This document shows positions 22,260-35,940 of a DNA stretch of 64,000 bases, in pieces. The notes beneath the pieces are model-generated. The model searched no databases. It saw nothing but the letters and a program-made list of their open reading frames with translations, and had not been told where the DNA came from. Numbering within the stretch: the stretch's first letter is position 1; every line of letters begins with the position of its first letter. Location of the stretch: NCBI RefSeq assembly GCF_031143425.1, contig NC_090437.1, positions 847,429,978 to 847,493,977 on the forward strand. Reading direction: 5' to 3'. This DNA comes from Pleurodeles waltl (lineage: Eukaryota; Chordata; Amphibia; Caudata; Salamandridae). Made by a program: the position numbers and the translations under genes.

Positions 22260-24869
22260 GAATTTTATCCAGCCCCACAGCAGCCGAGGTGTGCATTCCT
22301 CAAATGGCTACCTAAATATCCTTTTCCAAAGTGGGGCTATAAGAATGTATATCCCCTTCTAAAATCGATCGAGCAACCTCTCCCCATTTGTGGCATGGAG
22401 ATTTGAAATTAAGTCAACCTAACTAGTTTCCTCAATAGCCGAGGGAAAAGATCTAACTCTTGCCACCACATACCTCCGCCACCAATGACCAAAATGACCT
22501 TGTCTGACCAATTACCGCTGCTTCTCTTAGGTCACTCTAAAGCCTGTCCAATGCCTCTCTTTTTATATGGGCCTTCAATTGCCTCTTTCTCCTTTTTAAA
22601 AGTGACACCTTAGCACTCCTCTCAGGGGCGTATCACATATATTGTTTCCTAATTAGGGCAGTAATTTCCCTATTTAGTAAGAGTAGTGGGTGGGGAATTG
22701 CCTTAAACATGCCCTTTTTTGACTAGCACTTAACAATTGCTGCCTCATAAACACACTAAAACATTCTAATTAATCTCCCACACAGGCATCAAGGATTTCA
22801 AGTGTATCTTCAAGTTTACTTTTTAAGCCCATAATCATCCTATGATCCCACTGTGTCCTCCCTGTTTTTTTTAAATAAAATTTGGATGCTGACCCTTCAA
22901 ACCTCCATGAGCTAATAGGTGACAAATCTAGGCCTAAGGGAAAAACCAGAACCAGCAGACTATGGTCACTTATGTATCTATTACCTTTAGGTTACCCAAC
23001 AGAAAAAATGAGGTGCAACCTATCACCATATAATCCAAAATTGCCCCTCCCTTTGAGGATTTATGCGTGTTTGTTGCCAGAGAATACAAGGGTAGTCTCC
23101 CATTAGCTATAATATAGTTATTGTTTTTCAGTTGGGCAAATAGGAGCTTCCCTCTCTTATCAGTTCTTATCTTCGGTGAAAAAAACAATTGGGGGGATTC
23201 TCAGTGCTTCCTCTTTTTCACCATCACATAGTTGGTGCAAAGCTTAATTGGATATTTTACAATTTAAATCCCCCACCAAAATTAATTAGGAACCTGCTCC
23301 TTGTCAAAAGATTCTTTTAACAAAAGAGAAAATCTTATGCAAAAATGCATCATGGGTGCATCTGGTGGAATATAGGCGTTTACCAACAAAAGGGCTGATG
23401 CACCCAGCTCCCCTCCTGAATTAAACAAAGTTGCAGCCATAAACAAATGACTGAAATCTCTATAACATTCATACTTCCAAGTAAGCCTATTGGACAACAG
23501 GGATGCTGCTCACCCCTTTGCATGACCCCCTACTAGAAGGTTTAGCTTTGCAATCCAAAACAAAGTAATCTTCACACAAAATCTCCTCATCACACCATAT
23601 CTCCTGGAAACAAATTACATCTGCCTTTAACAAACTCAAATAATACAATTTCTTCCTGATGTTCTTTATTCTGGCTGCATTCCAGGAAATAACCTTCAGC
23701 TCATTGATAATGAGAATGCAGTGAATGGCTGGTCGGGCATGTACTACTTAGGACACCAGGTAACCAGCTCCATCTATGTGGTTCATCATTTATATCTTGA
23801 GCAAAGGAAGTTATCGGATTCCTCAGTGACACCTGTCTACCATTTATACCTACGTGAACTTTCAACCCCTAATAGTCACCCAGGGAACCACCACTAGGGG
23901 ACAGAGGCAACATGGGACAACGCCTATTACCCCCTTCATCATTCTGGTAAGAAACCATACCTTCATTGTGCCGACCCTTCTCCTCTGTTATTGGGAGGAC
24001 ATTGATGCGCCTGTATCGCAAACACATTCAGAGTTTTGTTATATTGTGTTTGCAGTAAGTTTAGACTAAAACATCACCCTTGATTTAGAGCCAAACCCTC
24101 AGTGCAATAGGAAAACCAAATGAATGTCACTGCTTTTGATTAAATTCAAAGTCTCTGTGTCCAGGAAGCATTTCAGTAGAGAAGACCTATTTAAAATTGG
24201 TTCTGTATCAAAAAGGGGAATAAAGTCCAATATGCAAGTATCCACTTTACCACACATGGAGATTTTTTTCGTCTGGTTTAAGTGAATCCAGAGGACCATT
24301 CTTTGTACCTAAGTCTACAAACTCTGTCGCCATTGGGTTCAGAGGAGACAGCATACTAGGAAGATGGACAGTAGAGGCCTCTACCATGGTTACCTCTACG
24401 ATCCTCTCATTCTGCAAGCTTGCAGATCCATAGACGGGACCCACTGCCTGAGGAACCGATTTAGACTTTTGCATTGGCCCCTCATGCCTTTGTGGAATAT
24501 CTACCTCCTCTCTAAATCATAATTCCCTTTGGCCCTCTTTGAGATTCAACAAAAAGAAATGTTCATCCCTCTCCATTTCTTCTTCTTGTCCTTGGGCTTT
24601 GACTGAGATACACATGACTCACTAACACATATATCCTGCTGAGTACAGGGTTTAAAATTGGGAACACTTCCTGTTCCACACACTGAATAATCCACCTGAA
24701 CCACTCACAGCCAGAGTGATGGCGAAAATAAATCTTATAGCTTCAACTGGACTAATGGTGAGGGGGATTTTTTGGGGGACTCTTTACACTGCAGTTTTCC
24801 TGTCTGGGAACCAAAATCAGTTTGGAAATAAGCATCCTTGTGATCAGCCATCCTGACCGTCGTGAATGA

Positions 24870-27800
24870 CTCTCAAATGTCGGATCCCTTGTCCTTCTTG
24901 CCATCAATCAGTTCCTTCAATATTGCTGTCACAGTATCAAGGATGCAATATGACCCTCCTACCAAATTTTCCAACAACTATAAAAAAGAGGAAGAAGTCT
25001 TTCTAAGAAAAGTAGAGAGGCACAGACATTTACTTCTTGATCTGTTGGATGACACAGCTGAATGCCACAGCTGAATGCCACTTACTTCCAAATCTGGCGT
25101 CACAGGCAGGTGAGATAACAGAGAAAAATTATTTGCATGAATGCTACTTAAAAGTTGCAGACCCATTGGTGGGATCGGGGGGGTCTCCACAGACAGCAAT
25201 TTATGATCTTTATCCTTATCATGTTGCCCATATCGCCTACATACATCTATATCAGGCCACATAACTCCATTTGACTCCCGCATTTGTTTTCAAATCCTCC
25301 TGTGTTACCTTCTCCTTTTCCCGTAGGGTGAAGATTTGATTCCTACCTTTCAACTTTGTGACTAGCGGGTCTCTGTTCTGTAGCGGATTGGATTTGGCGT
25401 TTGTACAAGCCCTCCCCAAAAGCAGACCACCAGATGTCAGCGTTTTTTAGGTCATTTTGCTCCTCTGGATCCTGAAACGTTCAGGCCTGATTCTTAAACT
25501 CAGGATGGGGTAGCTCCTCGTGTCCTTTTGTGACTTATGACCTAGGTCACCACACACAGATAGGGTGCACTTAGCCCCATCCTTTTTCTATTCAGGTCAA
25601 TCTTTCTATTCAGGTCACTTTCAAGGCCCAGATTTGACCACCCCTGGAGCTGTAACTGTAACTATTGCTGCTGCAACAGCACCTTCCTTCACATATGGAG
25701 CCCAATGTGTGGGGATTTATTAGTCTGCTGTTTCTCCCAAATGGGCGATCGCCTGGGCTTGACAACAGACTATGGCTGTCTTCAGTCCTTAATAGCCCAT
25801 GGTATGTAGCATATTCCAGAACACAGGGACCACAGGAAGGTAACAATGAATTCAGCTGCAGTTTTAGATTCACATACGATGGTGCACCAACCCCCTCAGA
25901 GTGGCGCAAGCCGCACTGGCCTAATGACGGCCGCTTCCAGACAACTGCCGAGGAAGGTCGCAGCCTAATGCTTGCGCTCACTCTGTATGGAGACTTGTCC
26001 CAGTCCCGACCAAGCGCTTCTCACCTGCAAGACAGGGAAGACTGGATGGGGTGGGCTAAGAGCTGTTCCACTTTACATCAGGCCGCTCAGCCTCACACTG
26101 CTCAATCCACTACGCTGCAGCCTGCGGAGAGTGGGTACGAGCCACAGAGAGCCCACAGGAAGGCTGTCACGTGGAGGAAACAGCACCGCACAGTATGAGC
26201 TGCTAGTATGGCTCACAGAGGTGCAGCACCTGCCCCAGCCAGGAACCCGTGCCTTGCGCTGTGTGTGTTTTGTATGGCTGGGTGTGTGTTGCTCTAGTTT
26301 GTTATTATATTTATTTTCCATCCACATATGTACCAACACGTTTTTTGCAATTTGCCTTTTTCATGGTTAACTCTCAACCATATAGAATACATGCATGTAA
26401 GAGTAGGCTTTTCTGCCATTACGTGATTAATCAAAGCCACTTTGGAATAAACTATTTTGACTAACTCTCCCTTCTTCTTTATCATTACATGTGTATGGAG
26501 CTAGTTAGCAACATCACCTTCTGGTGTGCCATTTTCATTATCACACAAGGCAAGGATGATCTTACACTATGGTGTATAATCCCTGATGGTGTCCCTCAGC
26601 CAGGGCAGCAACGAATACTCATCATCTACTGCAGAAAGCTGAGTTCTAGCCATGTGAGCAATGATTCATTATGCATATCTCTATGCTGCTTATCGTGTGC
26701 AATTTGTTGTGTCATGTGACAGTATAATAAGGTTGTGCCCCTGTACATTTCTGCAATGAGGTTTTACATTATACATATGTTACAGAGGTCACAGAGACAA
26801 ATAGTGATCACTTTTGTGTGTATGCGTTGGTAGTTTTGTGTGTATGCCTTGGTAGTTGGACTTGTAGAGCACAAATGCATGGTATTTGTTCATATCATGT
26901 CAGCAGGTGATGCTCTGACACTCACTGTGCACATTTGTCACGCAACAGCATGTTCTCCTGAGAAGGCATCCTGCCGTGGTTGCAGGTGAGCCACTGGACC
27001 TACAATTGCAGGAATCTTTTATAGACATTTGCAATTGTTAGTTTACCATCACTTGTGACTTGAACATTGATGTTGTGCTACATCTTGCATTCACAGAATA
27101 TGTTTTGTCTGCTGTTTGGTGGTATTATTCATGAATATGTAGAATCGATACAAAAAGTCTTATTTGGCAAACAGCACTGTCATAAAATGTCACCCTAACT
27201 CTACTGACAAGGACTGCAATTCTGTAAATTAGTTGCAGTGGTCCTCTTTTTATACGACAAATCCTATATGCTGATTCACATATGATGATGCATGAAAATT
27301 ATTTTGTAAAAAATATGCCTCATGCCACTGAGTGCCTAAAATTTACAATTTGCAATGACGTTTATGACAGACATGTTTTAGCACTGGCTTCTCTAAGAAC
27401 GTTGGTGACAGTTGCCATGTGGAGCTGGTGCATAACGAATATTGGCTAGCTGTCATTTGCTAAGGACAGCGGCGAAAATGAGATGCTATTGGGGCAATAT
27501 GGCGTCTTTTACATAACCATAGTGTGCTCTGAACTTTTCTATAATAACTGTAGACAGTATGGTGCCACATGGCTTGTGTGTCCTGCAGAAAGAATGCAGA
27601 AGCTACCTGCTAGTGAAATGCAATGGTTAGTGTGTGGTTTAGTTCGAAAACTCTACCGTCAATTTGGTGGAGGGAAATGAGAATTTAGTTGTGCTCCACC
27701 GTTTTTCTTATTTTCCACTGTCTTTATATCTACCAGAACATTTTATTTGCTGTCTATATTATATTGGACAATTTCAATATTAGTGGTTTCACCTGAATAA

Positions 27801-28886
27801 CTACCAGTCTTTTTATTACTTTAAATCTATTGGTACCTTGCATGCCATCCTATTTTATGATACCACCTGTTGGAAGACATGTCTCCACCCTTTGTATAAT
27901 AGAGCTAGTGCTTAGAGCAAGCTGCTTTGTGACATCCTGCATTTACTGGACTGAAAAGCCTTTATCATTATGTTTTTACCACTTATTTGCTGATAAGTGG
28001 TGGGGGGAAATGAACTGCTGGTGGTATTTCACCATTATTGATATTCATATTGCCTTTTTCATAAAGAGGATTAGTTAAAACTGATAGCTAAATTACTCAC
28101 AATGTGCAGTCACACTTAATTAGGGCACCCTTTGATGCCAGTCCTTCATTGGTGTAATTGTAATTGCCTTTGTTGGGATGGAAAAGTTCCCTGCATGCTA
28201 AAAGATGTTCACCCCTGTGCTAAATGCCACAGCTGCATTGATAGCTGGATCCCTGGTACTGATTTTTGGTCATGGCGAACACGTGCCAGGTCATGTCTCA
28301 TGGTAATGCGGTCTGCTTAGACCAGAAGGGGTGCACCAAGCGCTACCTTTATGAAGGAAGAGGGCCACTGGCCTTATTTGGAGTTAAGTAGTTAAATGAT
28401 ACAAGCATGTTGGTGGCAACATTCCCATTTTATGCTCAGTGGAATCAGTAATGTGAACTGACGTTTAACCTGTGTCAATGGAGTATGGCCTACTGGCCCA
28501 CTTGTGTAAAAGTCCATGACTGTGTACTTAACTCACTCTTGGCCTGCATGAAGTGCGTGTGTTGCAGGGCAGCACATAATCCATATGAATTGAGTTGCAT
28601 CTGTGTACCTATGGATGGTACATAAAATAGAGGCCTGAGGGTTCCATTTTGAAAGCCCATGGCCTTCAGATATGACTCTCCCAGACAGATGTGTATTGCT
28701 GATATTCCTTAGGCCTGGTGGGGGACACAAACACACTGAATGGAAAGTAGCACAGCATCTTCTGTACACAAAAAAGCCTCTTTGATTCCGGGAAGAGTTA
28801 AGGGTTGGTGTGCCCAGGCTCATTGTCAGGGAGATAGTGAGACTGATAAGGTTAGCACTAACAGGGAATCTGATAGAGAGAAAGGC
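24870..28886. other. About 4 kb without a supported gene
   Basis: Possibly begins with more decayed LINE 5' sequence to about 25300. An open frame of 177 codons at 25665-26198 is not matched by any recognisable domain and overlaps open frames on the other strand. From 26200 to 28880 the DNA is AT-rich, unique-looking and non-coding. Confidence 0.4.
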
Positions 28887-28889
28887 TTA

Positions 28890-29059
28890 GGGCCTGATTT
28901 ACAGTTTGACGGAGGGGGTTACTCCGTCATAAATGTGACAAATGTCCTGTCCACTGTATTACGATCCCATTATGGCCTATGAAGATTGTAATATGGCAGA
29001 CGGGATATCCATCACATTTATGACAGAGCATCCTAGCCACCAAAATCTAAATCAGGCCC
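28890..29059. mobile_element. 170-bp MITE with TTA target duplication
   Basis: Ends are GGGCCTGATTTA (28890) and TAAATCAGGCCC (29059), a perfect 12-bp inverted pair, flanked by TTA at 28887-28889 and 29060-29062. Inside, ACTCCGTCATAAATGTGAC and ATCACATTTATGACAGAG form a longer diverged inverted repeat. TTA duplication and a GGGCCT start are consistent with a non-autonomous Harbinger-type element, though its tips differ from elements 1 and 2. Confidence 0.8.
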
Positions 29060-29339
29060 TTAGATCTTTGAACCTTATTAAAGGGGAGGCTGATAGCCAG
29101 GTTTGATTTATGGTTACACTTTTAGCCTGTGTGGTGGGTCACTCAGAACTGTAACCACTCCTGTGGTGGCACACCGTCCCTTTTTGACAAAGAGCAGTGC
29201 AGAGGAGAGATTGATTCTGTATGATGTCCCTGGTCCAGTCGGGACCAGTGTTGCAAGAGAGCTGTTCATTCTCTGGTAGAAGTCAAGTAATTCCCTTTGA
29301 GTCTACCATAAAGCTGCAGGCTGTTGCAAGGTGCCACTG

Positions 29340-29600
29340 ATGTTATTGAGGCTGTTGCCCAGGTCTCTGCCCCACTAATTCCAGGAGGAGGCCACTGAAG
29401 ACATCCAGGGTTGTCACCCGAGGCCAGTGACACTGTGTGGGTCATCAGCCAGTGCAACTGATACTGTAGGCTGTTGCATGTGTCTGTGACCCCCGTGTGC
29501 CAGGAGAGGGCCAGTGAAGAGTGGAGGGGCCGTCACCTGCAGGATTCAACCAGATCTGGACTTTCACCCTGCCAGACACTCCTAGGTGCCAGAAGGGGGA
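29340..29600. repeat. Diverged direct repeat, period about 120 bp
   Basis: The segment AGGCTGTTGC, then a CCAGGAGGAGGCCACTGAAGA-like stretch and GTCACC, is present at about 29346-29420 and again at about 29466-29540, with a weaker trace after 29577. The minus-strand open frame over it (29445-29864) has no recognisable domain. Confidence 0.5.
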
Positions 29601-32600
29601 CATTAGGACCATTGGGGCCATTGTTGTGACAGAGGAGTCCCTGTAGTCTGTAGAGAATTTCAGAAACGAGACAAGAGGTTGCCTTGCCAAAGGCAGCTGC
29701 TTTGTCCAATTACCTGGTACGACTGTGGACAAGGTGCTGGTGTGCCCAGAGGCCTCTGCCATCTGCGACTGCCTTGCAAGCGCTGCCCCCTCTGAATGAA
29801 GGAGAACGTGGTGCCTGTTGCTTGCTGTAGCAACGCAGGGAGAAAAGAGGCACTGCTTCCTCACACTTCGCAGACCGTGAGCGTATAAGACGGAATCAGG
29901 GCTGCAAGCCCTTAATGGACACCTGAGAGCTGATTTTTAAGGCCAAAGCCAGACCTTGATGCGTACTCTAGTTTGGGCCACACCGGGGATCTCCTCCAAG
30001 TTCCACTCAGGGACGGACTCCAAGTGGAGGGCAGAAGGGAAAAAACGCCTGCGGGGGGAAATACAATCTGGTTCAGCACTGGTGAGCTAACCGTAAAAAT
30101 GACATTTATCAAAGCATTATGTTTTGCGTACATAATAAATGCTGTTTTTATACTAAAATCAGTATTGGACTGTGCAATCACATTTTTGGGGACACTGTGG
30201 TTATTTAGAGTTGTTAGCCCTCACATACCTTGCACCTTCAGAGCCATAGTAGATTGGAACCTGGGACATCAGGTGCAAAAAGCAACAACCCCCACAATTG
30301 GCCCAGTGGCTCCTGCTTGCCTTGTGACACTCTGAACGGGATGCTGATAGCCTTTTATAGCATCCAGGGCAGAACTTGTGCCTCTTCTCTTTCCACCATG
30401 TATAATTCTTGCTATGCCGCCCATTCTTCAGATATTTCTGATTTATATATTAGGTAAGCATTTTGGCTCTAACCACGTTGGTGCCCTGGTTTTTTTTGGA
30501 ACACATCCATAAACTCTGTTTATATGGCTTTCTGGGACACATTGTTCATCAAGTTGGGCAAGTACCATTTCGTTTCAATTTACAAACATATGTAAGGGAT
30601 CAAATTAAGAAATGCGTCGCATGCGTGGCATTTCTAAAACTTGATGTGTGTATTTATTTCCATAGCTTTGCCTTACTCTCTCACATATATTGCCTACTTC
30701 TTGGTTTTGTGGAAGACACAATTGTTTCGGTTTCACTGTACCACAAAGAACAAAATCATCACGTGTGAAATAATGTACCGTGTAACAGTTGCTAAATATA
30801 TATTTGCATGTGCCAGGGGACTTACAGTATAGACTCAATCCACCTCTGGCTGTACAGTAAGTGTTTTTCTTTCAAAACCGCTGACGGCAGAAAAGTCTAG
30901 CCCCAAGATTTTAAAAGTTATATATTTAGTGACCATTTATGAGAAATATAAACACATTGGGATTAACCGATCTTTGAGGTTAAACCTTTCGTAAAGTTAG
31001 CTTCGTGGAAACAATAATATATATTTCAAGCAAATCAGGAAGAAAGCAAAATGATCTACTCTGTCATACAATGCAGTTATTCATATATTTGGAAATAAGA
31101 TTTGTGGCCATGACTGCCGAGTAACTGGGTTTCTCTCAGTGTTTATGGGCCATGCACTTATCAGATGTGCAAACGTAGGATTATATGATTCTGGACCCGG
31201 AGATATTTGAGGAGCTGCTGGGGGTAGGGGTGCTACAGGCAGGTGCTGTGCCCACCCCACCTGTCCGCATCCTTTAACATAGTGAGAGCAAAATACGTTC
31301 CCCTAAAGTTGTGAAAAGGAATCTGCCTCCATGCCGCCAGCCCACCACCCCACTCTCCTCCCAGTGGCAAAAACCCCAATCATTTACCACCTGCTTCACG
31401 CATGTGGGAAATGGCTGAAGACGTGGGCCTTTTGTTCCTCCCAGAAGAGGGATCAACATCCACAATGACCCAGAAATACAGGATCCAGATGTTGCCCCCC
31501 ATTTTAGGGCGACCAACTTGCACTCCCTGTTATCTCACAGAATGACACTACCCGGTTTTGGGAATTTGAACCTCGTATCTCTCAGCGGAGATCATGGAAT
31601 TTCATAATGAGGCCCATTAGCGGGAAAAAAGAGAGTTTTTGATTACAAGTCCAAATTATATATGCATGACAAATTAGCTGGCAACATTTTATCATTCTCG
31701 ACATATCAGAAACAAACTTAACTAATATTAAAAATAAATCTTAGATTTAGGGTCTTAGATATTTACAACTTGCTAATTATCAGTTTGCCATTTATGTTGA
31801 CACAAAATAAGGAGTACAAGACATACAAAAGTGGTTAGGAACATATAGTGTTTACAAGCAATTCTCATTTGATAGTGTTCTAACGATTCTAGTGAAGTAG
31901 AAGATAAGTTGGTACTGTAGTATAAAGTACTCCCTTCACCTCACCCTAGGTTTTTGTTTACTTGTAGAAAGCATAGGCGCTTTTTCTGTTCATTGCTTGA
32001 GTTATGTTGAAAACTCTGGTACTAGTTTCATCCAGTTTAATTATCTTCAAGGCGCTGGCCATCTTTAGAATGTAACGTTCAAACTCTGAACCTTCAGTAC
32101 TAAAGCAAGAGTTTTAAACCTTAGGGGAAATGCTTTTTTTTGGTATTCAGTACTTTACCCCATATCAGTCTTTGGTGAGTTCCATTCATCTTGCTGCATT
32201 CCGAGGACCTGACAGTGGATTCTCTAGAAATAGAACACGTGCTTGGACGGTATTTCTTTTCTTGTGTGTGTTGCATAGTTGCCTCAGCATTTCTTTGCAC
32301 AAGTCAATATTTAACCTATTTGCACTAAACTTTGGGGCTGAATTTTAAATTGTGAAATGTTTTAAAACTGAATCTGTATATTTTTAACTACTCTGTTTTG
32401 GGGTCATATCATACTTTCCTGTAAGAGTGAGACAATATTGGCTGCCATTTTATGCTCACGGTTTAGTCTTCCACAAGAAGAAGACTACTTATTTCGGATG
32501 GTGGTGTGACCGCACAGCACACGCACCTAAAGCACACCAAAGGAAAACCTGTCCACGCACCGAACGTGCGCTGCACCAGAGATGCTGTTGATTGGTCTAG

Positions 32601-32690
32601 TGAGCCCCGGGGGCCCTCTAATGAAAGACTGATGTATACAAGAGATGAAATACTGCAATTTGACAGCAGTTTGACAACCCCGTACTGAGG
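29600..32690. other. About 3 kb without a supported gene
   Basis: Mixed to AT-rich sequence. Open frames are about 140 codons or shorter, overlap each other and show no family motifs. A Harbinger-like end (CATAATGAGGCCCATTA) at 31604-31620 is noted, but no partner terminus was found. Confidence 0.4.
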
Positions 32691-32699
32691 TTCATGCAT

Positions 32700-35600
32700 G
32701 TTAAAACTGAGGTAGGTCCCCCATGCATCACAAACTCAGTAACATCTGGCACATTGAGATGTGGCTTATTAATCACGAGGTCATTAGTAATGCATTCCAC
32801 TGAAATTACCGTGATGCTAGTGACCGACAAATGGGATGCACTATTTACTACTGAAACATGGACTACTTGAGTCTCAGCCATAGATCTGTGTCTGGCTTGT
32901 ACTCCGGGATTAAAACATTTCCACAAGCCGTGCATTAATAATTAGGGGGGAGGAGTGGGAATACTCTTTAATGAAAGAATGGAATTTCATATCTCTCATT
33001 CTAGATGAACTAACCAGCTCTGAATTGTTGGGTTTTACGTTAAGGTCTGAAAAGGGCTGTATCCTCTCTGGAATTTTATGTTTTCAACCCCCAGGCGCTC
33101 CATGTCCAACCTGTAATTGAGGTAATTTCCAATATGGCTCTCGCACATTCACATTTTATTATCTTGGGAGATTTTAATATGTGGATAAGAGGGGGACCTA
33201 TCACTTCCCTTTAAGGAATTACAAGGCTCCTGAGAAATTCTAGGTCTGCAACAGTTAGTACAGGGCACACACACCCTTGATCTTACTCTGCCCCAGAGTG
33301 GTTAGCAACTGTGAAAGGCATTATACCTCTATCCACTGGAGTCCTCTGAAATTTTTTCAGGGTGGGCATTTTTTCAGAGGGGGCATAATTTTAATGGGGG
33401 CCGTAGCCGTACTAGTACAGGTAGGTTAACCCTATGGCGGCCGTAGTGTTGTGCTGCACTGTGAGCCTGCACACAAGGCTGTACCTAAATCCAGGGGGGG
33501 AAATCGCTCCCCTTCCCCCCCCCCCACGGACATCATTCCTCTATGTTGAACTGATCATGCACAAGTAACCTTTCATATTCATGTAAGGGAACTTAATATC
33601 TCTATGACCGCGGGAGCCAGGCTGTAATCTGGCAGGGCCGTGCATAAACTTGGCAAGCTAACACATGGCAGGCAATTCAACATGTCCTCTATATTTGATC
33701 CTAGGAAAACAGTAGAAAATAAGTACTATAAAGCGGTGGAGGGAAGAGTTCTAGACACTCTAGATGTAGAAATACCCATAAAAACTTGAAAACATGTATC
33801 TGACTCTCTATCCCATGATACAGCACATCATTAAAAATGTCAAAACAAGCTTGCAAGAAATTCAAGAGAAAGTGGCATAGTTCTTACACAGGGGAGAACA
33901 AAAAATGCCTAAAGATTTCTCTAAATGAATATGAGAGAGATCAACAAATCAAAAGCAGACTGCAATGCCAATGTTATTCTTGCCACTCCGAATAGTGCCA
34001 ACAAAGTCTTTGACACTATGCGTAAAATATCAGATCGTGAGTGCACGAAACAGGAATTGTGTCATCACAAGTACTTTGAGATAATCTTGCTGAATTCTTT
34101 GAGGAAATGATCAGCAAGATTCTGGAGGACATTAGGGACACTCATCAGCTGAGGGAATACAGTTTAGTAGTTACATACCCTGAAGGAAGTGATGGGACAG
34201 GGACATCTAATAATTTTAAGACTGACACATCTGTAATGGAAAAATCCTTCTACAGTCTCTATAGCAAGTTTGAACACTTTGAACATATCATTGAGGACTG
34301 TTTTTCATCTGTAGCTATGTCTAGTTCATCAGGCTCACCACTTGACTCCCTACCACAAAGGATTCGGAAAGAAATGGCTGACAAAATATTCCAGCCAATA
34401 GTGCAGGTATGTAATCAATCTTTGGAATCTGGGGCTCTACCACAGGCCTAGAAAAAGGCCATAGTTAACCCCTATTTTGAGAAAATCTTCAATGGACCAG
34501 CTCGTCCTGAGCAACTACAAGACAACATTGCTGCCCTTCACAGTAAAGATACTGGACTATCTTTCTAAGTAAAAATCTGTCCCAGTATTTGGAAGACCAT
34601 GCCCTCTTAGAGGAGCAGTAGTTTGGATTTAGACCTGGACATGGGGCTGAGTATGCTCTACTCCTATCCATGGATGAACTCAAGATGTTGAAAGATAGCG
34701 ACCAGTCGGAGGCTCTCATATTACTTGATCTTTCAGCCGTATTCAGTAGAGTTACCCACAAAACACTGCTGGCTGGACTAGCTTCGACTGGAGTTTGTGG
34801 TACTGTATTGAATTGGGTATACTGCTGTCTGTCGAACCATCCAGGTGGTTGCTCTTCCTCCCTACTGCTCTGATTTAAGGCCATTAAACATGGAATTCTA
34901 CAGGGTACATCACTTAGCCCAATCCTCTTTAATGTATATATGAGGCCAATAATAACACTCATTTAAACTCATAATATCAGACTGGTCAATTATGCAGCAG
35001 ACACACAATTGATTCTGTCTTTTGAAAGCAACAAACAGGATATTGTGCATGCTTTCCATAATTGTATGAATGACATTGTCAATTGGCTGCATTCTAACTC
35101 CCTCAAATGCAATGGGGACCGAGTTTTTGTGTTGCTCACCAAATAAAATTCCTCTGAATCTCCCTTCTAATTTTTAGCTACTGTCGACCAGTGAAGAGCT
35201 GATGCAATCAGACTATGTACACAATTTTGGGGTTACATTTGACAACAAGTTGACCATGAAATGCCATGTAAACAAAGGTATGGGCATGTGTTTCTTGCTC
35301 TTCTGGAATCTTTGGAAACCCCTTTCTATGCCGCCTGCCAGCTCTGAAACCCTGAGCATTTGCAGCGTGATAACGAGTAGGCTAGACTATAGTAACACCC
35401 TTTTGTTAAGACCACCGGAATATTTGATAAGCATTACACAGAGTCCAAGCTTCAGCAGCTAAATTGGCACTGAATAGGCCTAGGAGATCATCTGTAGCAA
35501 ATGCGATGAAGGAACTTCACTAGCTACCATTGAAAGAGAGAATAGAGTTCAAATCATTGTGTATAGTCCTCAAAGCACATCAGGGCAAGGGCCCAGTGCC

Positions 35601-35940
35601 CCTGCAAAATAGATTAAAGAGATACACCCCAGAGAAATGTTTCCACCCTGTAAAGGCAACTCTTGTATGTATTACTAAATTCCCGAAGATAAGACAGGGT
35701 GGAAACATTTTTATGGTCAGAGCAGCCCAGCTCTGGAATAAAGTACCGGCTTTACTTAGATCTTCGCCTGATTTATAACACTCTAAAAAAGCCTTGAAAA
35801 CCTAGCTTTTCCCCAAGTAAATTCTTATTGCATTTCGCTGTTTTGTTTGATTGCAGCAGTTTTGTCACAGTGGAGTTCCACAGTGCCGGATACCACTATG
35901 GTGATAGTGCACTTTGTAGATGTTTTTAATAAATAATACA
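32700..35940 (+). mobile_element. Decayed CR1/L2-group LINE, plus strand
   Basis: Endonuclease remnants appear first: a TTETWT block near 32845, GGGVGILFNE near 32950 and the diagnostic LGDFN near 33165. Reverse transcriptase follows: SSSGSPLDSLPQRI near 34330, FGFRPGHGAEYALLLSMDELK and ALILLDLSAVFSRVTHK (34620-34770), HGILQGTSLSPILFNVY (34890-34940) and a mutated active-site block YAADTQLIL near 34995 (YADD expected). The end of ORF2 reads VRAAQLWNKVPALLRSSPDL, typical of CR1/L2-type proteins. The 3' tail is TTTTTAATAAATAATAC near 35920. Multiple stops and frameshifts show that it is dead. Confidence 0.82.

Larger units (their letters stand above)
18380..24860 (-). mobile_element. Decayed non-LTR retrotransposon (LINE), minus strand, with nested inserts
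   Basis: Read on the minus strand, an AP-endonuclease starts near 23710 (VISWNAARIKN, then ADVICFQEIW), continues with LLVNAYIPPDAP near 23390 and ends in RGKLLFAQLKNNNYIIANGR and a GAILDYMVIG block near 23000-23140. Reverse transcriptase follows: PSWTGSIIVPLFRKGD and LTGFRRKYGTIDNIAAL with YAAFIDFSTVFDEV (19280-19600), then a degenerate catalytic block DEDDIIIL and NISKSKVMCFHGRKK (about 18690-18830). A possible ORF1 start (MADHKDAYFQTDFG) lies near 24850. Stops and indels are frequent. Two later insertions split it (18917-19250 and 19692-22259). The clade is not certain. Element activity would be target-primed reverse transcription. Confidence 0.8.

Noticed and set aside
25665..26198. A 177-codon plus-strand open frame.
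   Set aside because: No recognisable domain; it overlaps a minus-strand frame of similar length and lacks splice or promoter support.
29445..29864. A 139-codon minus-strand open frame.
   Set aside because: It lies across a diverged 120-bp direct repeat and shows no family motif.
31604..31620. A Harbinger-like end, CATAATGAGGCCC followed by ATTA.
   Set aside because: No matching opposite terminus or internal family sequence was found within a reasonable distance.
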